Assembly (NCBI RefSeq): GCF_030913635.1
Contig: NZ_CP133188.1
Coordinates: forward strand, 1,488,001 to 1,552,000
Origin: Sedimentibacter sp. MB35-C1
Lineage (GTDB): Bacteria; Bacillota; Clostridia; Tissierellales; Sedimentibacteraceae
Direction of reading: 5' to 3'
DNA: 64,000 bases
Under the pieces are notes generated by a model that did no database searches, was not told where the DNA came from, and saw nothing but the letters and a program-made list of their open reading frames with translations. Below, piece by piece: positions 8,313 through 17,934 of the stretch. The position numbers were made by a program, and so were the translations under genes. Within the stretch, counting starts at the first letter, position 1. Each line of letters begins with the position of its first letter.

Positions 8313-11300
8313 AAAAAACACGAGCAAGATTTTTAAGCCTCCTGCTGACGGTGTGCATGGTGATGAGCCTGCTGCCAACGGTGGCGTTTGCGACGGAGGG
8401 CGGTACAACCATCGGTGCGTCCAGCCTGTGTGAGCATCACGAGCATACAGAGGATTGCTACACCGATGAGCTGACCTGCGACATTGTGCGGGACAGCGGG
8501 GAGCCAGAAGCTACAGAGAACAATGCAACTCACATCCACGGCGCGGAGTGCTACGAAAGCACCCTCGACTGCAAGTTTGTCTGTGAGGACTGCGCCGCAG
8601 TCCCAAGCGACAAGCAGATGCGCAGCGCTGTCCCCACCGGCAAGAATATTGCTCTGGCGGAAACGAGCGGAGGAGGACTGACCACCGCCGCAGACCTTAA
8701 AGCGGCGCTGGAAAGCACCACACCCGCAGCCATTCAGGTGGCAGCAGACATTACAATGAGCGCCGTCGGCATCAATGTAGGTGCAGACCACACGCTGAAT
8801 ATCGCAGAGGGAAAAACGGTTTTAACTGATGCCGGTACGCTCACAATCCCGGACGGCAAAACTCTAACCCTTGCCGGAACGGGTACACTAAACGCAAATC
8901 CGGCAACAGGCGGGATTGGCATTATGGTTGTCGGAACATTGAATCTCAGAAGCGGCAGTAAGCTGTCTGCAACTAACGCTGCCGATGGTAGTGTTGGTAT
9001 CCATCTGGATTCTTCCGGTTCGCTGATAAGTGAGGGAGGTAGTATTACCGTATCTAACATTTATGGCGACGGCATTTCCGCCGTTGATGGGGCGCGCATG
9101 ATCCTTAATAGCAGTAACGTTATAGTGGAAAACAGCGGTATAAACAGCAAGGGTATCTATGTTCCCGACCTATCCCTCACCGGTAGCACGGTGAATATCG
9201 TCAATACGGCAGGGACAGGTATTGAGGTTGTTGGCGGCACTATGACCATTGATAATTCCACCGTCAGCATTGATATAGGTGGTGACACGGGAATTTTGAT
9301 AGACTACGCTACCCTCATCGGTGCAAACGGGGGCAAACTGAACCTTCATCAGGGAGCAAAGCTAAAAGTAGGCGCAAGTGTGCTCATGGATGGTGCCTAT
9401 ATCTATCCAAATAACAACGTGGTTACGGTAGCGGCGGCAAGCGACACACCAGCTAACAACAAGGTCACAGCAGGTGAGTATATTTGGGATGGCACCTACT
9501 TTCACAAAGAGGCCGTTGCAGCACCTGCCTACACCATAAGTGGCACGGTGAGCGATGCAAACGGCGGTCTTGCGGACTCTTTGGTACAGCTATATGACTA
9601 TCGAGGCGCCACTGTGGGCAGCTCTGTCACCACCGACAGCAATGGCGACTACACTATTTCGAATGTAGGAAATGGCACTTCCTATGCAATAACTGTCAGT
9701 AAAGCAGGCTATAAAACAGGTTACTTTAATTATTTTGACGTAACCGACGCCAATGTAACAGGCAAGGATATTACCCTACAACCCCTTGGAACCGCAAGCT
9801 ATCTCCTCAAGCTGGGCGCAACAGAAATTGACGCCGACAGCGCCACACAAATTAACGGCGAGGGCTATTCCTATCTCTACGATGCCGATACCTATTCGGG
9901 AACGCTGACCTTATACGGATATACCAACAACACCATCGGCACAACAACCGACAGTGATGATTATGTGGTTCAGTCCGCCCTTTTTGCTAACTTCCCCCTT
10001 ACCATCGTTTTGCAAGGTGAGAATAATCTTCATTCAAGTAATACCACCGATGCCGAGAGTGCAGGCATTTATATGGATAACGCTCCCTTGACTATCCGAG
10101 GAAGCGGCACATTGTATGCATTTGCTGACGATGCTGCTGGCAACGACAGTAGCAGCTATGGCATCTATGCTCAGGAGCTTACCGTTGAAGGTGGAACTAC
10201 CCATGCCCAAAACGGCAATTCAGATATAGCCATGGGCGCCATAGATTGTGGCGATATCACCGTCACCGGCGGCACAGTCTCCGCAACGGGCATGGTTGTC
10301 GGTATCTCCTGTGCGAACTTGACGGTCAGTGACACCGGCAATATTGAGGGACGCTCCCGGACAGAAGTTGGTATCGAGGCAACAGGTACGCTCACCGTCA
10401 GTGGCGAAGCCATAGTCAGCGGAGTCAGTGGAGCTAACCGCAACAGCATTGGCATTGATGCCAAGGCAATTACCCTCAGTGATAATGGAATAATCGTTGG
10501 CACAGGCGGCACAGCCGATGGTGATGGTGCCGGAAGCTACGGCGTCTATGTGAACAGCGGCACTGTCCGGGTGACGGGTGGTCAGCTCCAAGGCACAGGC
10601 GGAAATACCACAGGCACAGATGGTGAAAGCTATGGTGTGTATTTTGTAGTTAGTGGAACCTCCTCCATCAGTGGTAGTGGTGAAATTTTGGGCATTGCAG
10701 GGCAAGGTACAGGTACTTCCGTAGGGATTTCTTTAAAAAGCAAGGAAACTAATGCCATGAACCTTGTAAGCCTAAATCGTGACGGCTCAGATCTAATTGA
10801 GATACCTGCAGACAAAGAGATAACCGACTACCCTTACGCTATTCAATATATCCCGGTTGCTACCGGCTTTGCCTTTTATCGAGATGGTGTAAAGCTGGAA
10901 GCGCAAAGCAATTCCATCAAAATCCCTGCTGAATCCTCATCAACGGTACGCTATCTATACAAAGACCTTGACCAGTTTGGCATGGCAATGGACACTGCCG
11001 TTGGCTGGGTACAGGAGGGTACACTGCCTAGCGATGTAACGGTGGGCACAGCAAATAGCTATGGTATTCCTGTTACGGTGCCAAAGGGTGCCTCTACAGG
11101 CAGCTTTGACTTGCTTGCAAAGAAGGATGGCAAAACCCTCGGAACTCTGACAGTCAATATTGTGGATAAGGTTGATGTATCAAACGATATCACCTTTACA
11201 GGCGGCACTGCCACCTACACAGGAAATGCGCTTTCCCACGAAACAGCCGTCTTTAACGGCACAGAAAATGGCACAGGCACATTTACCTACACTTACACCG

Positions 11301-14041
11301 TTGTTGGAGGCACTACAGGTGATTTGAACGCAGACGGCAAGCCTGTGGGTGCAGGCATGTATAGTGTAGACGCTGTCTATGAGGACGATACACAGCGAGG
11401 CGAAGAGTGTGCCTTCCTCACTGTAATCAAGGCAACCCCTGTTATTACAGGTGTCAGCGTGGAGAACACCCCCATCTATACCACCTCGGTTGTGATTTTA
11501 AGCCATACCGACAGCAATTCGGGCATACTGGCATTTGACTATGGGCAGATTCTTACCGTGGGAACAAAGGATTATAACTGGACATTTACCCCGACCAATA
11601 CGGAAGATTACAACAATGTAACAGGCACGGTATCCATCACCGTGGTGGAGGATGATATTGTCAGCCTTGCAGTGACCACTCCACCCGCAAAAACTACCTA
11701 TCAGCATGGTGAAACCCTTGAACTGACAGGGCTTGTGCTGACCGCAGCCCTTACAAGCGGTTCCACTGTAAGAGTGGGATATAACGACATGAGCGTGACC
11801 TACCAAAACGGAACTGCGTTCCAAGCAGGTGACACTGCTGTCACCTTGGGCTATGGCGGTATGACTGCCACTCAAGCAGTAACGGTTAACAAGGCGGAGT
11901 ACACAGGCCTCAAAACTGCCACAGGCTTTGTGCTTACCACAGGGGAAGTAGCTGAGATGACACTCCCTAACTTGCCCGACGGTGCAAGCTATGGCGCACC
12001 AACTGACGGTGGCGGTACCATCACCATGACCGATATGACCCTCATTGGCACAACAACTATCGTCTACACTGCCTCTGCAAGCACAGCAGGGCAAACAGGC
12101 ACCATCACAATCCCTGTAACAGGGGGAAGCTACTACAATGATTACAGCGTTACAGTAACGGTGACCTCCACCGACAAACAGCTACAGAATATCTCCTATG
12201 CTGTGGGAAGTGTAAACAAAACCTATGGAGAGATATATACCAATGAGCTTACCAAAACAACCGTAGACGGTGAAATTACCTACGCAAGCAGCAATACCAG
12301 CGTGGCAACGGTAAACAGAAACACAGGCGAGGTAACCCTTAAAGGTGTAGGCAGTGCCACCATTACAGCAACCGCAGCCGAAACAGCAACCCACGCACAG
12401 GCGACTGCAATATATTCGATAACGGTGGCGAAAAAAGACATGGTTGTAAGACCTTCCAGTGGCAGCATTGAATCCAATCAAAGTATGCCAATCTTTGGCT
12501 GGGAGATAGAAGGTAGATTACCAAATGATATTCTCAACCCAACCAATCCCGATGCCATTGCAATGGAGGCACAGGAAAACGGAGTGCCGCTAACCACTGT
12601 CAAGGTAGGTGTATTTGATATTGTCTTTACCACAGAACCAACCTTTGGAGAGACAGTAACGAAAAACTATAACATCACCATCGGAACAGGCACTCTGACC
12701 GTAACACAATATAGCTCGGGCGGCGGTGGCTCCACAGGCGGCGGCAGCAACACAACAGTAACCACCCCACCTGCTACCACCGAAAATCCGAACCCGCCTA
12801 CCCAGGTCACAGCAACCGTAAAGCCGACAGTCTCTGGCGACACGGTAAGTGCGAATGTGTCCGAAAAGGCGGTGGATAACGCCATCGCAAAGGCGCAGGC
12901 GGAGGCTAAGAAAAACGGCACAACAGACAATGGTATTGTGGTGGAACTCAAGGTGGATACCCAAAATACCAAAGCTGAAAACATCAGCACAAGCCTGCCG
13001 AAAGGAAGCGTAGACGCACTGGTGAGGGCAGAAGTAACGGAACTTCGTATCACAAGCGGAATTGTTAAGATCAGCTTGAATCTGGACGCCTTAAAGGAAA
13101 TTCAGAAGCAGCTTGGCTCTGATATTTCCGTTACAGCGAAAAAGATAGATAACAGCACCCTTTCCGCAGAAGCAAAGAAGATTGTAGGCGACAGGCCTGT
13201 TTATGACCTTTCTATCACAGGCAACAACGGCAAAAAAGTCACAGACTTTGGCGATGGCAAGGTTTCCGTTTCAATACCATACACCTTAAAGCCGGGTGAA
13301 AACCCTGCCAATGTGGTGGCTTACTACATCGACAGCTCCGGCAAGGTACAGGAAATGCCCAACTCGGTCTATGACCCTGCAACCAAAACACTCAGCTTTG
13401 TCACCGATCACTTCTCCAAGTTTGCGGTTGGCTATAAGTCCGTAAATGTGAGCTTTACCGACATCACAAACCATTGGGCAAATGAGAGTATCGAATTTGT
13501 GGCCGCCCGTGGGCTGCTGAACGGCACAGGAGAGGGTAAATTTTCTCCGGATATCTCTATGACAAGAGGAATGTTTGTTACAGCTCTTGGCAGACTGGCT
13601 GGCGCAGATGTTATCAGCTACAAAACCAGCAGTTTCACCGATGTCAAGGCTGGCAGTTACTACCTCGGCTACATTGAATGGGCAAGCAAGAACGGCATCG
13701 TAAACGGCACTGGCGACGGTAAGTTTGCACCGGATCAGGCCATCAGCCGTGAACAGATGGCAGTTATCATGGCAAACTACGCAAAGGCAATCGGCTTTGA
13801 GCTTCCAAAGGTACACGCTGAAAACATCTTTGCAGACAACGCTAAAATTGGAAGCTACGCAAATGACGCAGTAAAACAAATGCAGATGGCTGGCATCCTC
13901 GCAGGCAAAAACGGCAATCAGTTTGACCCGCAAGGGACGGCTACCAGAGCCGAGGTCAGTGCAGTCCTCAAGCGTTTCGTGGAGCTTGCCATCAATAGTG
14001 ACACCGCACAGGGCTGGACGCTCAATGACAGCGGCAAGTGA
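8309..14041 (+). CDS. Giant SLH-anchored beta-helix/Ig-like surface protein, interrupted by TGA
   Basis: A 1910-residue secreted adhesin-like protein. The signal peptide ends at 'TVAFA' (about residue 28). A Cys/His-rich segment (about 40-100, with CEHHEHTEDC) may bind metal. A long Gly/Thr/Asn-rich right-handed beta-helix region follows, interrupted at about 408-490 by a carboxypeptidase-regulatory-like domain ('YTISGTVSDANGGL', 'TTDSNGDYTISNV'). Ig-like and BIG2-type domains lie at about 955-1450, then a Gly/Ser-rich linker (about 1470-1485) and three SLH repeats (about 1713-1895). The frame then reads W-T-L-N-D-S-G-K-stop and continues in phase as a cell-wall repeat with LysM. The stop is TGA where relatives would be expected to have Trp (TGG). 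The gene lies in the GC-rich block with the two-component system. Confidence 0.88.
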   Translation: MKKTRARFLSLLLTVCMVMSLLPTVAFATEGGTTIGASSLCEHHEHTEDCYTDELTCDIVRDSGEPEATENNATHIHGAECYESTLDCKFVCEDCAAVPSDKQMRSAVPTGKNIALAETSGGGLTTAADLKAALESTTPAAIQVAADITMSAVGINVGADHTLNIAEGKTVLTDAGTLTIPDGKTLTLAGTGTLNANPATGGIGIMVVGTLNLRSGSKLSATNAADGSVGIHLDSSGSLISEGGSITVSNIYGDGISAVDGARMILNSSNVIVENSGINSKGIYVPDLSLTGSTVNIVNTAGTGIEVVGGTMTIDNSTVSIDIGGDTGILIDYATLIGANGGKLNLHQGAKLKVGASVLMDGAYIYPNNNVVTVAAASDTPANNKVTAGEYIWDGTYFHKEAVAAPAYTISGTVSDANGGLADSLVQLYDYRGATVGSSVTTDSNGDYTISNVGNGTSYAITVSKAGYKTGYFNYFDVTDANVTGKDITLQPLGTASYLLKLGATEIDADSATQINGEGYSYLYDADTYSGTLTLYGYTNNTIGTTTDSDDYVVQSALFANFPLTIVLQGENNLHSSNTTDAESAGIYMDNAPLTIRGSGTLYAFADDAAGNDSSSYGIYAQELTVEGGTTHAQNGNSDIAMGAIDCGDITVTGGTVSATGMVVGISCANLTVSDTGNIEGRSRTEVGIEATGTLTVSGEAIVSGVSGANRNSIGIDAKAITLSDNGIIVGTGGTADGDGAGSYGVYVNSGTVRVTGGQLQGTGGNTTGTDGESYGVYFVVSGTSSISGSGEILGIAGQGTGTSVGISLKSKETNAMNLVSLNRDGSDLIEIPADKEITDYPYAIQYIPVATGFAFYRDGVKLEAQSNSIKIPAESSSTVRYLYKDLDQFGMAMDTAVGWVQEGTLPSDVTVGTANSYGIPVTVPKGASTGSFDLLAKKDGKTLGTLTVNIVDKVDVSNDITFTGGTATYTGNALSHETAVFNGTENGTGTFTYTYTVVGGTTGDLNADGKPVGAGMYSVDAVYEDDTQRGEECAFLTVIKATPVITGVSVENTPIYTTSVVILSHTDSNSGILAFDYGQILTVGTKDYNWTFTPTNTEDYNNVTGTVSITVVEDDIVSLAVTTPPAKTTYQHGETLELTGLVLTAALTSGSTVRVGYNDMSVTYQNGTAFQAGDTAVTLGYGGMTATQAVTVNKAEYTGLKTATGFVLTTGEVAEMTLPNLPDGASYGAPTDGGGTITMTDMTLIGTTTIVYTASASTAGQTGTITIPVTGGSYYNDYSVTVTVTSTDKQLQNISYAVGSVNKTYGEIYTNELTKTTVDGEITYASSNTSVATVNRNTGEVTLKGVGSATITATAAETATHAQATAIYSITVAKKDMVVRPSSGSIESNQSMPIFGWEIEGRLPNDILNPTNPDAIAMEAQENGVPLTTVKVGVFDIVFTTEPTFGETVTKNYNITIGTGTLTVTQYSSGGGGSTGGGSNTTVTTPPATTENPNPPTQVTATVKPTVSGDTVSANVSEKAVDNAIAKAQAEAKKNGTTDNGIVVELKVDTQNTKAENISTSLPKGSVDALVRAEVTELRITSGIVKISLNLDALKEIQKQLGSDISVTAKKIDNSTLSAEAKKIVGDRPVYDLSITGNNGKKVTDFGDGKVSVSIPYTLKPGENPANVVAYYIDSSGKVQEMPNSVYDPATKTLSFVTDHFSKFAVGYKSVNVSFTDITNHWANESIEFVAARGLLNGTGEGKFSPDISMTRGMFVTALGRLAGADVISYKTSSFTDVKAGSYYLGYIEWASKNGIVNGTGDGKFAPDQAISREQMAVIMANYAKAIGFELPKVHAENIFADNAKIGSYANDAVKQMQMAGILAGKNGNQFDPQGTATRAEVSAVLKRFVELAINSDTAQGWTLNDSGK

Positions 14042-14299
14042 ATGTACTATGAAAATGGGAAGGCTGTTACAGGCACGAAGAACATTGACGGCATCACCTA
14101 TACCTTTGACCAATATGGCGTGACCGCCGATGCTCCAAAGAACAGAAAATATACCACCTATGTTGTGCAAAGGGGCGACAGCTTCTGGTTGATTGCCTAC
14201 AATGTAGGCTGTACAATGGCAGAGCTGGAACAGCTCAACAATCAGAGCAGGTTTTCCATCATTCACCCCGGGGATGTGTTAAAAATTCCAGCGAAGTAA
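14042..14299 (+). CDS. In-phase continuation of the SLH protein: cell-wall repeat plus LysM (probable severed C-terminus)
   Basis: Eighty-five residues that follow the TGA at 14039-14041 without a frame change. Residues 1-30 finish a choline-binding-like aromatic repeat ('MYYENGKAVTG', 'ITYTFDQYGVTAD'), and ~39-84 are a LysM domain ('YVVQRGDSFWLIAYNVGCTM', 'IIHPGDVLKIP') that would bind peptidoglycan. There is no ribosome site ahead of ATG 14042 and no signal peptide, so this is best read as the lost tail of the upstream gene. It would be made only by readthrough or if the TGA is an assembly error. Confidence 0.8.
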   Translation: MYYENGKAVTGTKNIDGITYTFDQYGVTADAPKNRKYTTYVVQRGDSFWLIAYNVGCTMAELEQLNNQSRFSIIHPGDVLKIPAK

Positions 14300-14376
14300 T
14301 ATTGGCAATGACACTCTAAGATGGCTTTGGCCACGCAGTAAATAAAAAAGAAGCCAGTGAGCAGCATTAAAATGGA

Positions 14377-14424
14377 TCCTATAGAGTAGACAATAAAAAA
14401 AGTCTATTACTATAGGATTTTTTT
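14377..14424 (+). terminator. Terminator inside the left end of the IS
   Basis: TCCTATAG (14377-14384) pairs with CTATAGGA (14410-14417), and TAGAC (14387-14391) pairs with GTCTA (14402-14406), followed by seven T. It would block transcription entering the element from outside, a known self-control feature of insertion sequences. Confidence 0.7.
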
Positions 14425-14447
14425 ATGTACAATATAATAGAAAGGTT

Positions 14448-15779
14448 GTGAATATAGTGAGTAAGAAATCATTTTCTGATGAAGAGATTGATATATTATC
14501 AAAGAATAAATATGTAAAGTCAGCAAGTAAACGTGGGATTACTTATACAGATGAATTTAAATCGTTGTTTATTGCTGGCTATAGTAATGGAATTTTGCCA
14601 ACTCAAATTTTTATTGATGCAGGATTTGATATAGATTTATTAGGTAATGATAGAATTTGGAGTGCAAGCAAAAGATGGCGTAAATCATACAAGAAGTCTG
14701 GTGAGCTAGGGCTTAGAGATACCAGAAAATTTAATAGTGGTAGACCTTTAAATCATGAGTTATCTGTGGAAGAAATAATAGTTAAAAAAGATGCCGAAAT
14801 AGCATACTGGAAAGCCGAAGCTGAATTATTAAAAAAAATCGAGCTGCAAGAAAGGCAGGTGAAAAAAGGTAAATTGAAAGCAGCTATTATCTTTAAACTT
14901 ATTCAGAAAATCATATCCAAGTACAACTTTAAAAATATGGTTACCCATTTATGCAAAGTAGCTGAAGTATCAAGATCAGGTTATTATAGTTACATAAAAT
15001 CATCTGAACATAGAAATATACGAGAACAAAGAAATCTACAACTAAAAGAGGTGATTTTGAAAGCTTTTAATCACAGAGGATACAAGAAAGGTTCTAGATC
15101 AATTAAAATGGTTCTAGATAACGAATTCAATTTAATAATTAATAGAAAATGCATACAGAGAATTATGAGAAAGTATAACATCAAATGTCCTATTAGAAAA
15201 GCAAATCCGTATAGAAGGATGATGAAAGCAACTAAAGAACATACTGTTGTGCCTAATCTTTTGAATAGAAACTTTAAGCAAGAGATTCCTGGGAAAGTTC
15301 TATTAACGGATATAACGTATATTCCCTATGGAACATCTTGTATGGCATATCTATCAACTATTAAAGATGCATCAACAAATGAAATACTATCATATAATTT
15401 ATCTAATCGTATTACTCTTGATATAGTAACTGAGACTATAGAAAAATTAATGATATTACATAAAAACTTATTGCATAAAGGTGCCTTTATACATTCAGAT
15501 CAAGGAGCTCACTATACTAGCCCAAGATTTCAAAAACTACTGAAGATATATAATCTTGGACAATCCATGTCAAGAAGAGGGAATTGTTGGGATAACGCTC
15601 CTCAAGAATCATTTTTCGGTCATATGAAAGATGAGATAGATTATAAAAATTGTTCCACATTTGAGGAATTACAGCTTAAAATAGATAATTATATGGAGTA
15701 TTATAATAACTTTAGATATCAATGGGGATTAAAAAAGCTGACTCCTATACAATATAGAAATCAGCTTTTAGCTGCCTAG
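14448..15779 (+). CDS. IS3-family transposase (single-frame orfAB type)
   Basis: About 440 residues in one frame, with no frameshift between the OrfA-like and OrfB-like parts. The N-terminal ~130 residues form an HTH and coiled region ('SASKRWRKSYKKSGELGLRD', 'EIAYWKAEAELLKK'). The HTH_21 segment ('VAEVSRSGYYSYI') and the rve integrase core follow, with the DDE triad in 'LLTDITYIPYG', 'IHSDQGAHYTS' and 'NAPQESFFGHMKDE'. GTG 14457 may be the true start because the AAAGG site at 14441-14445 is too close to GTG 14448. The triad and length are intact, so the element may still be active. Confidence 0.92.
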   Translation: MNIVSKKSFSDEEIDILSKNKYVKSASKRGITYTDEFKSLFIAGYSNGILPTQIFIDAGFDIDLLGNDRIWSASKRWRKSYKKSGELGLRDTRKFNSGRPLNHELSVEEIIVKKDAEIAYWKAEAELLKKIELQERQVKKGKLKAAIIFKLIQKIISKYNFKNMVTHLCKVAEVSRSGYYSYIKSSEHRNIREQRNLQLKEVILKAFNHRGYKKGSRSIKMVLDNEFNLIINRKCIQRIMRKYNIKCPIRKANPYRRMMKATKEHTVVPNLLNRNFKQEIPGKVLLTDITYIPYGTSCMAYLSTIKDASTNEILSYNLSNRITLDIVTETIEKLMILHKNLLHKGAFIHSDQGAHYTSPRFQKLLKIYNLGQSMSRRGNCWDNAPQESFFGHMKDEIDYKNCSTFEELQLKIDNYMEYYNNFRYQWGLKKLTPIQYRNQLLAA

Positions 15780-15816
15780 ACTTTTTCAAAATGTCCTTGA
15801 CTTGGGATCCATTTTA

Positions 15817-16863
15817 CATTTGCCACTGGCTTCTTTTTCTGTAAGTGCAAATCGCATTATGCTACACGCTATTGGCAAAAGAAAATTGAAAACCATTACA
15901 GCAGACCATCTGCAAAAGTTTTTTGATTCTCTTTCCTCTGCTCAACCATTATCAAACGGAAAGAAGTCAACCCCACTGTCGGCAGGCAGTCTTAATGTTT
16001 ATGCAGCAGTGATGAGAGGTGCATTTCGCTTTGCGGTGTTCCCAAAACAACTGATTACCTTTAATCCTATGCAATATGTAGTGCTTAGAGGAAGTCAAGA
16101 TGATTTTGAAATGTTTAGCAGCGATGGAGATGGAGAAGTAGGAAAATCCCCAGTAGTGACTGACGAGCAATTTAAGCAGATGTCAGAGTATTTGCAGGGA
16201 ACGAACAATCCGGCATTGCTCCCTATACAAATTGCTTACTACACAGGATTAAGACTTGGCGAGGTTTGCGGCTTGACTTGGCAGGATATTGACTTGGAGG
16301 GAAAATACTTAACAGTTCGGCGAAGTGTATGTTATAATAATACTCGAAAGGCTATGACAATCGGACCGACAAAACGCAAAAAGATACGCACCGTGGATTT
16401 TGGGGATACATTGACAAGCATACTAATACAGGCAAAGAAAGAGCAGCAGAAAAATAGAAAGCAGTACGATGAGTTATATCGTCAAAACTACTATACCATA
16501 GAAAAGGTCAAAAACCGCACTTACTATTATCTACATTCGCAGCCTGTGACAAGCAGTGTGCCGGAAGAATACAATGACATTTCCCTCGTTTGTCTGCGAC
16601 CAGATGGAACATTAGAAGCCTCAAGAACAATTACAGGTATGTGCCTTACCCTAAAGAAAAAAGTTGAAGGCTTAGAGAATTTTCATTTGCATCAGCTCAG
16701 ACACACATACACCAGTAAGTTGTTATCAAATGGAGCTGCACCAAAAGATGTGCAAGAGTTATTAGGGCATTCTGATATTAACACAACGATGAACATTTAT
16801 GCCCATGCTACAAGAGAGTCAAAACGGAACTCTGTGATGCTACTCGAAGCGGCTACGATTTAA
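15817..16863 (+). pseudogene. Tyrosine integrase (Tn916/phage type), 5' truncated
   Basis: A site-specific recombinase of the tyrosine family. The catalytic residues are all present: Arg in 'TGLRLGEVCGLTW', His-x-x-Arg in 'LHQLRHTYTS', 'LLGHSDINTTMNIYAHA' with the nucleophile Tyr. The SAM-like core-binding segment starts only at about 15850 ('HAIGKRKLKTITADHLQKFF'). The normal N-terminal arm-binding domain and first core helices (roughly 60-80 residues) are missing, and the frame runs backwards into the IS end and former terminator. It therefore has no proper start and is probably inactive. It marks the remains of an integrative element and sits next to the alpha/beta hydrolase cargo gene. 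Confidence 0.8.
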
Positions 16864-16983
16864 TTTGAAAGTATAGTTTCCCTTATAGATTTCTGATAAG
16901 AGAAAAAACAAGGGAAATAAGGGATAAAACCCCCAAGAAAAACCCGATAAACCCAGTGTTTTCAAGGGTTAAGGCGAAAGGGG

Positions 16984-17000
16984 TAAAGATAATTTATATA
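16984..17000 (+). repeat. Shared 5' leader motif (copy before the hydrolase)
   Basis: TAAAGATAATTTATATA matches the TAAAGATTATTTAyAT leader also seen before the GrpB, M23 peptidase and small membrane genes. Here it lies 17 bases ahead of the start codon. Confidence 0.4.
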
Positions 17001-17016
17001 ATGTGGAGAATATAGT

Positions 17017-17934
17017 ATGTATAATAATGATAATACATGGAGAGAAATGCAATCTTTCCTGCCTGTTGAAAATAGATTGACCTCGAAAAATATGCCAGAT
17101 GAGTATTATTATAAAATAGATAATATTAATCTGCACATCGACCATTATAGAACAGACAAGCCTAAAGCAACCATAGTTATATTTCACGGTGTAGGTGGTA
17201 ACGGGAGGTTACTCTCATTCATTGCTGTGCCTTTGAGCCAACAAGGATATGAAGTTATTTGTCCAGATTTACCCTTATACGGCTATACGAAGTATAATGG
17301 TGAAATTTCCTATCAAACATGGGTAGATTGTGGAACTGAAATCGTTAGCCATTTTCGTAAAAATAATATTCCTCTTTTTGTATTTGGGCTAAGCGCAGGT
17401 GGTATGCTTGCATATCAGGTAGCATGCAGATGTTGTAAATTAAATGGCATAATAGCTACTTGTTTATTAGATCAACGTATTCCACTTGTTACGCAAAAAA
17501 CTGCCATCAGCCCATTGGTAGCCAAACTATCTAAGCCATTTTTAAAATTATTAAATCAGCCCCTTGCAAAAGTAAAGCTACCTATGAAAGCCGTGAGTAA
17601 TATGAAAGCAATTGTAAATAATAGAGAGCTTGCAAAACTGCTTATGGCAGATAATCGCTCATCAGGAACTAAAGTATCTATTGCTTTTTTATACACAATG
17701 CTTAACCCACAAATTGAAATAGAAGCAAATCAGTTTCATAAATGTCCGTTATTGTTAGTTCATCCAGAGAATGACCGATGGACGGATATATCTTTAAGTC
17801 GACTTTTTTTTAATAAGCTAAGCTGTAAGAAAGAACTAATTATGCTTGATGGTGCTGGGCATTTTCCTATAGAAACTGAAGGTTGCAAGAATTTAGAAAT
17901 TGCTTGCATAAGATTTATTGAAAAATACAGCTAA
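17017..17934 (+). CDS. Alpha/beta hydrolase
   Basis: A 305-residue soluble alpha/beta-hydrolase. The oxyanion-hole region is 'IFHGVGGNGRLL' (about residue 54). The nucleophile elbow is 'GLSAGG' (Ser at about 129), the acid is probably the Asp in 'HPENDRWTD' (about 248) and the catalytic His lies in 'DGAGHFPIE' (about 278). Serine esterase, lipase or lactonase activity on a small ester is expected; the substrate is unknown. It lies alone between the truncated integrase and a decayed transposase, with the shared 5' leader and 3' tails seen at other cargo genes. A weak GTGGAG site precedes the start. Confidence 0.85.
   Translation: MYNNDNTWREMQSFLPVENRLTSKNMPDEYYYKIDNINLHIDHYRTDKPKATIVIFHGVGGNGRLLSFIAVPLSQQGYEVICPDLPLYGYTKYNGEISYQTWVDCGTEIVSHFRKNNIPLFVFGLSAGGMLAYQVACRCCKLNGIIATCLLDQRIPLVTQKTAISPLVAKLSKPFLKLLNQPLAKVKLPMKAVSNMKAIVNNRELAKLLMADNRSSGTKVSIAFLYTMLNPQIEIEANQFHKCPLLLVHPENDRWTDISLSRLFFNKLSCKKELIMLDGAGHFPIETEGCKNLEIACIRFIEKYS

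Larger units (their letters stand above)
14368..15816 (+). mobile_element. Complete IS3-family insertion sequence (1449 bp)
   Basis: One long transposase frame bounded by imperfect terminal inverted repeats. Both ends begin TAAAATGGATCC read inward, and the similarity resumes with AAAAAGTCTA about 25 bases further in. A 3-bp direct repeat CAT flanks the element (14365-14367 and 15817-15819), as expected for IS3-family transposition. The ends do not begin with the usual TG, so the exact border could lie a few bases inward. The insertion point is the loop of a terminator hairpin. Confidence 0.85.
14346..15836 (+). other. Terminator hairpin split by the IS element
   Basis: AAAAAGAAGCCAGTG (14346-14360 region) and CACTGGCTTCTTTTT (15824-15838 region) are exact inverted copies lying on either side of the IS. 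Removing the IS and one CAT duplication joins them into one hairpin with a small loop and a T run, that is, the former terminator of the SLH gene. Confidence 0.7.

Noticed and set aside
14039-14041. TGA as programmed recoding (Sec or Trp)
   Set aside because: No SECIS-like hairpin directly after it is evident, other genes here end at TGA, and one point mutation explains it.
13286-14266. 326-codon minus-strand frame opposite the SLH repeats
   Set aside because: It lies entirely antisense to recognisable SLH and LysM coding sequence, has no ribosome site and no family resemblance.
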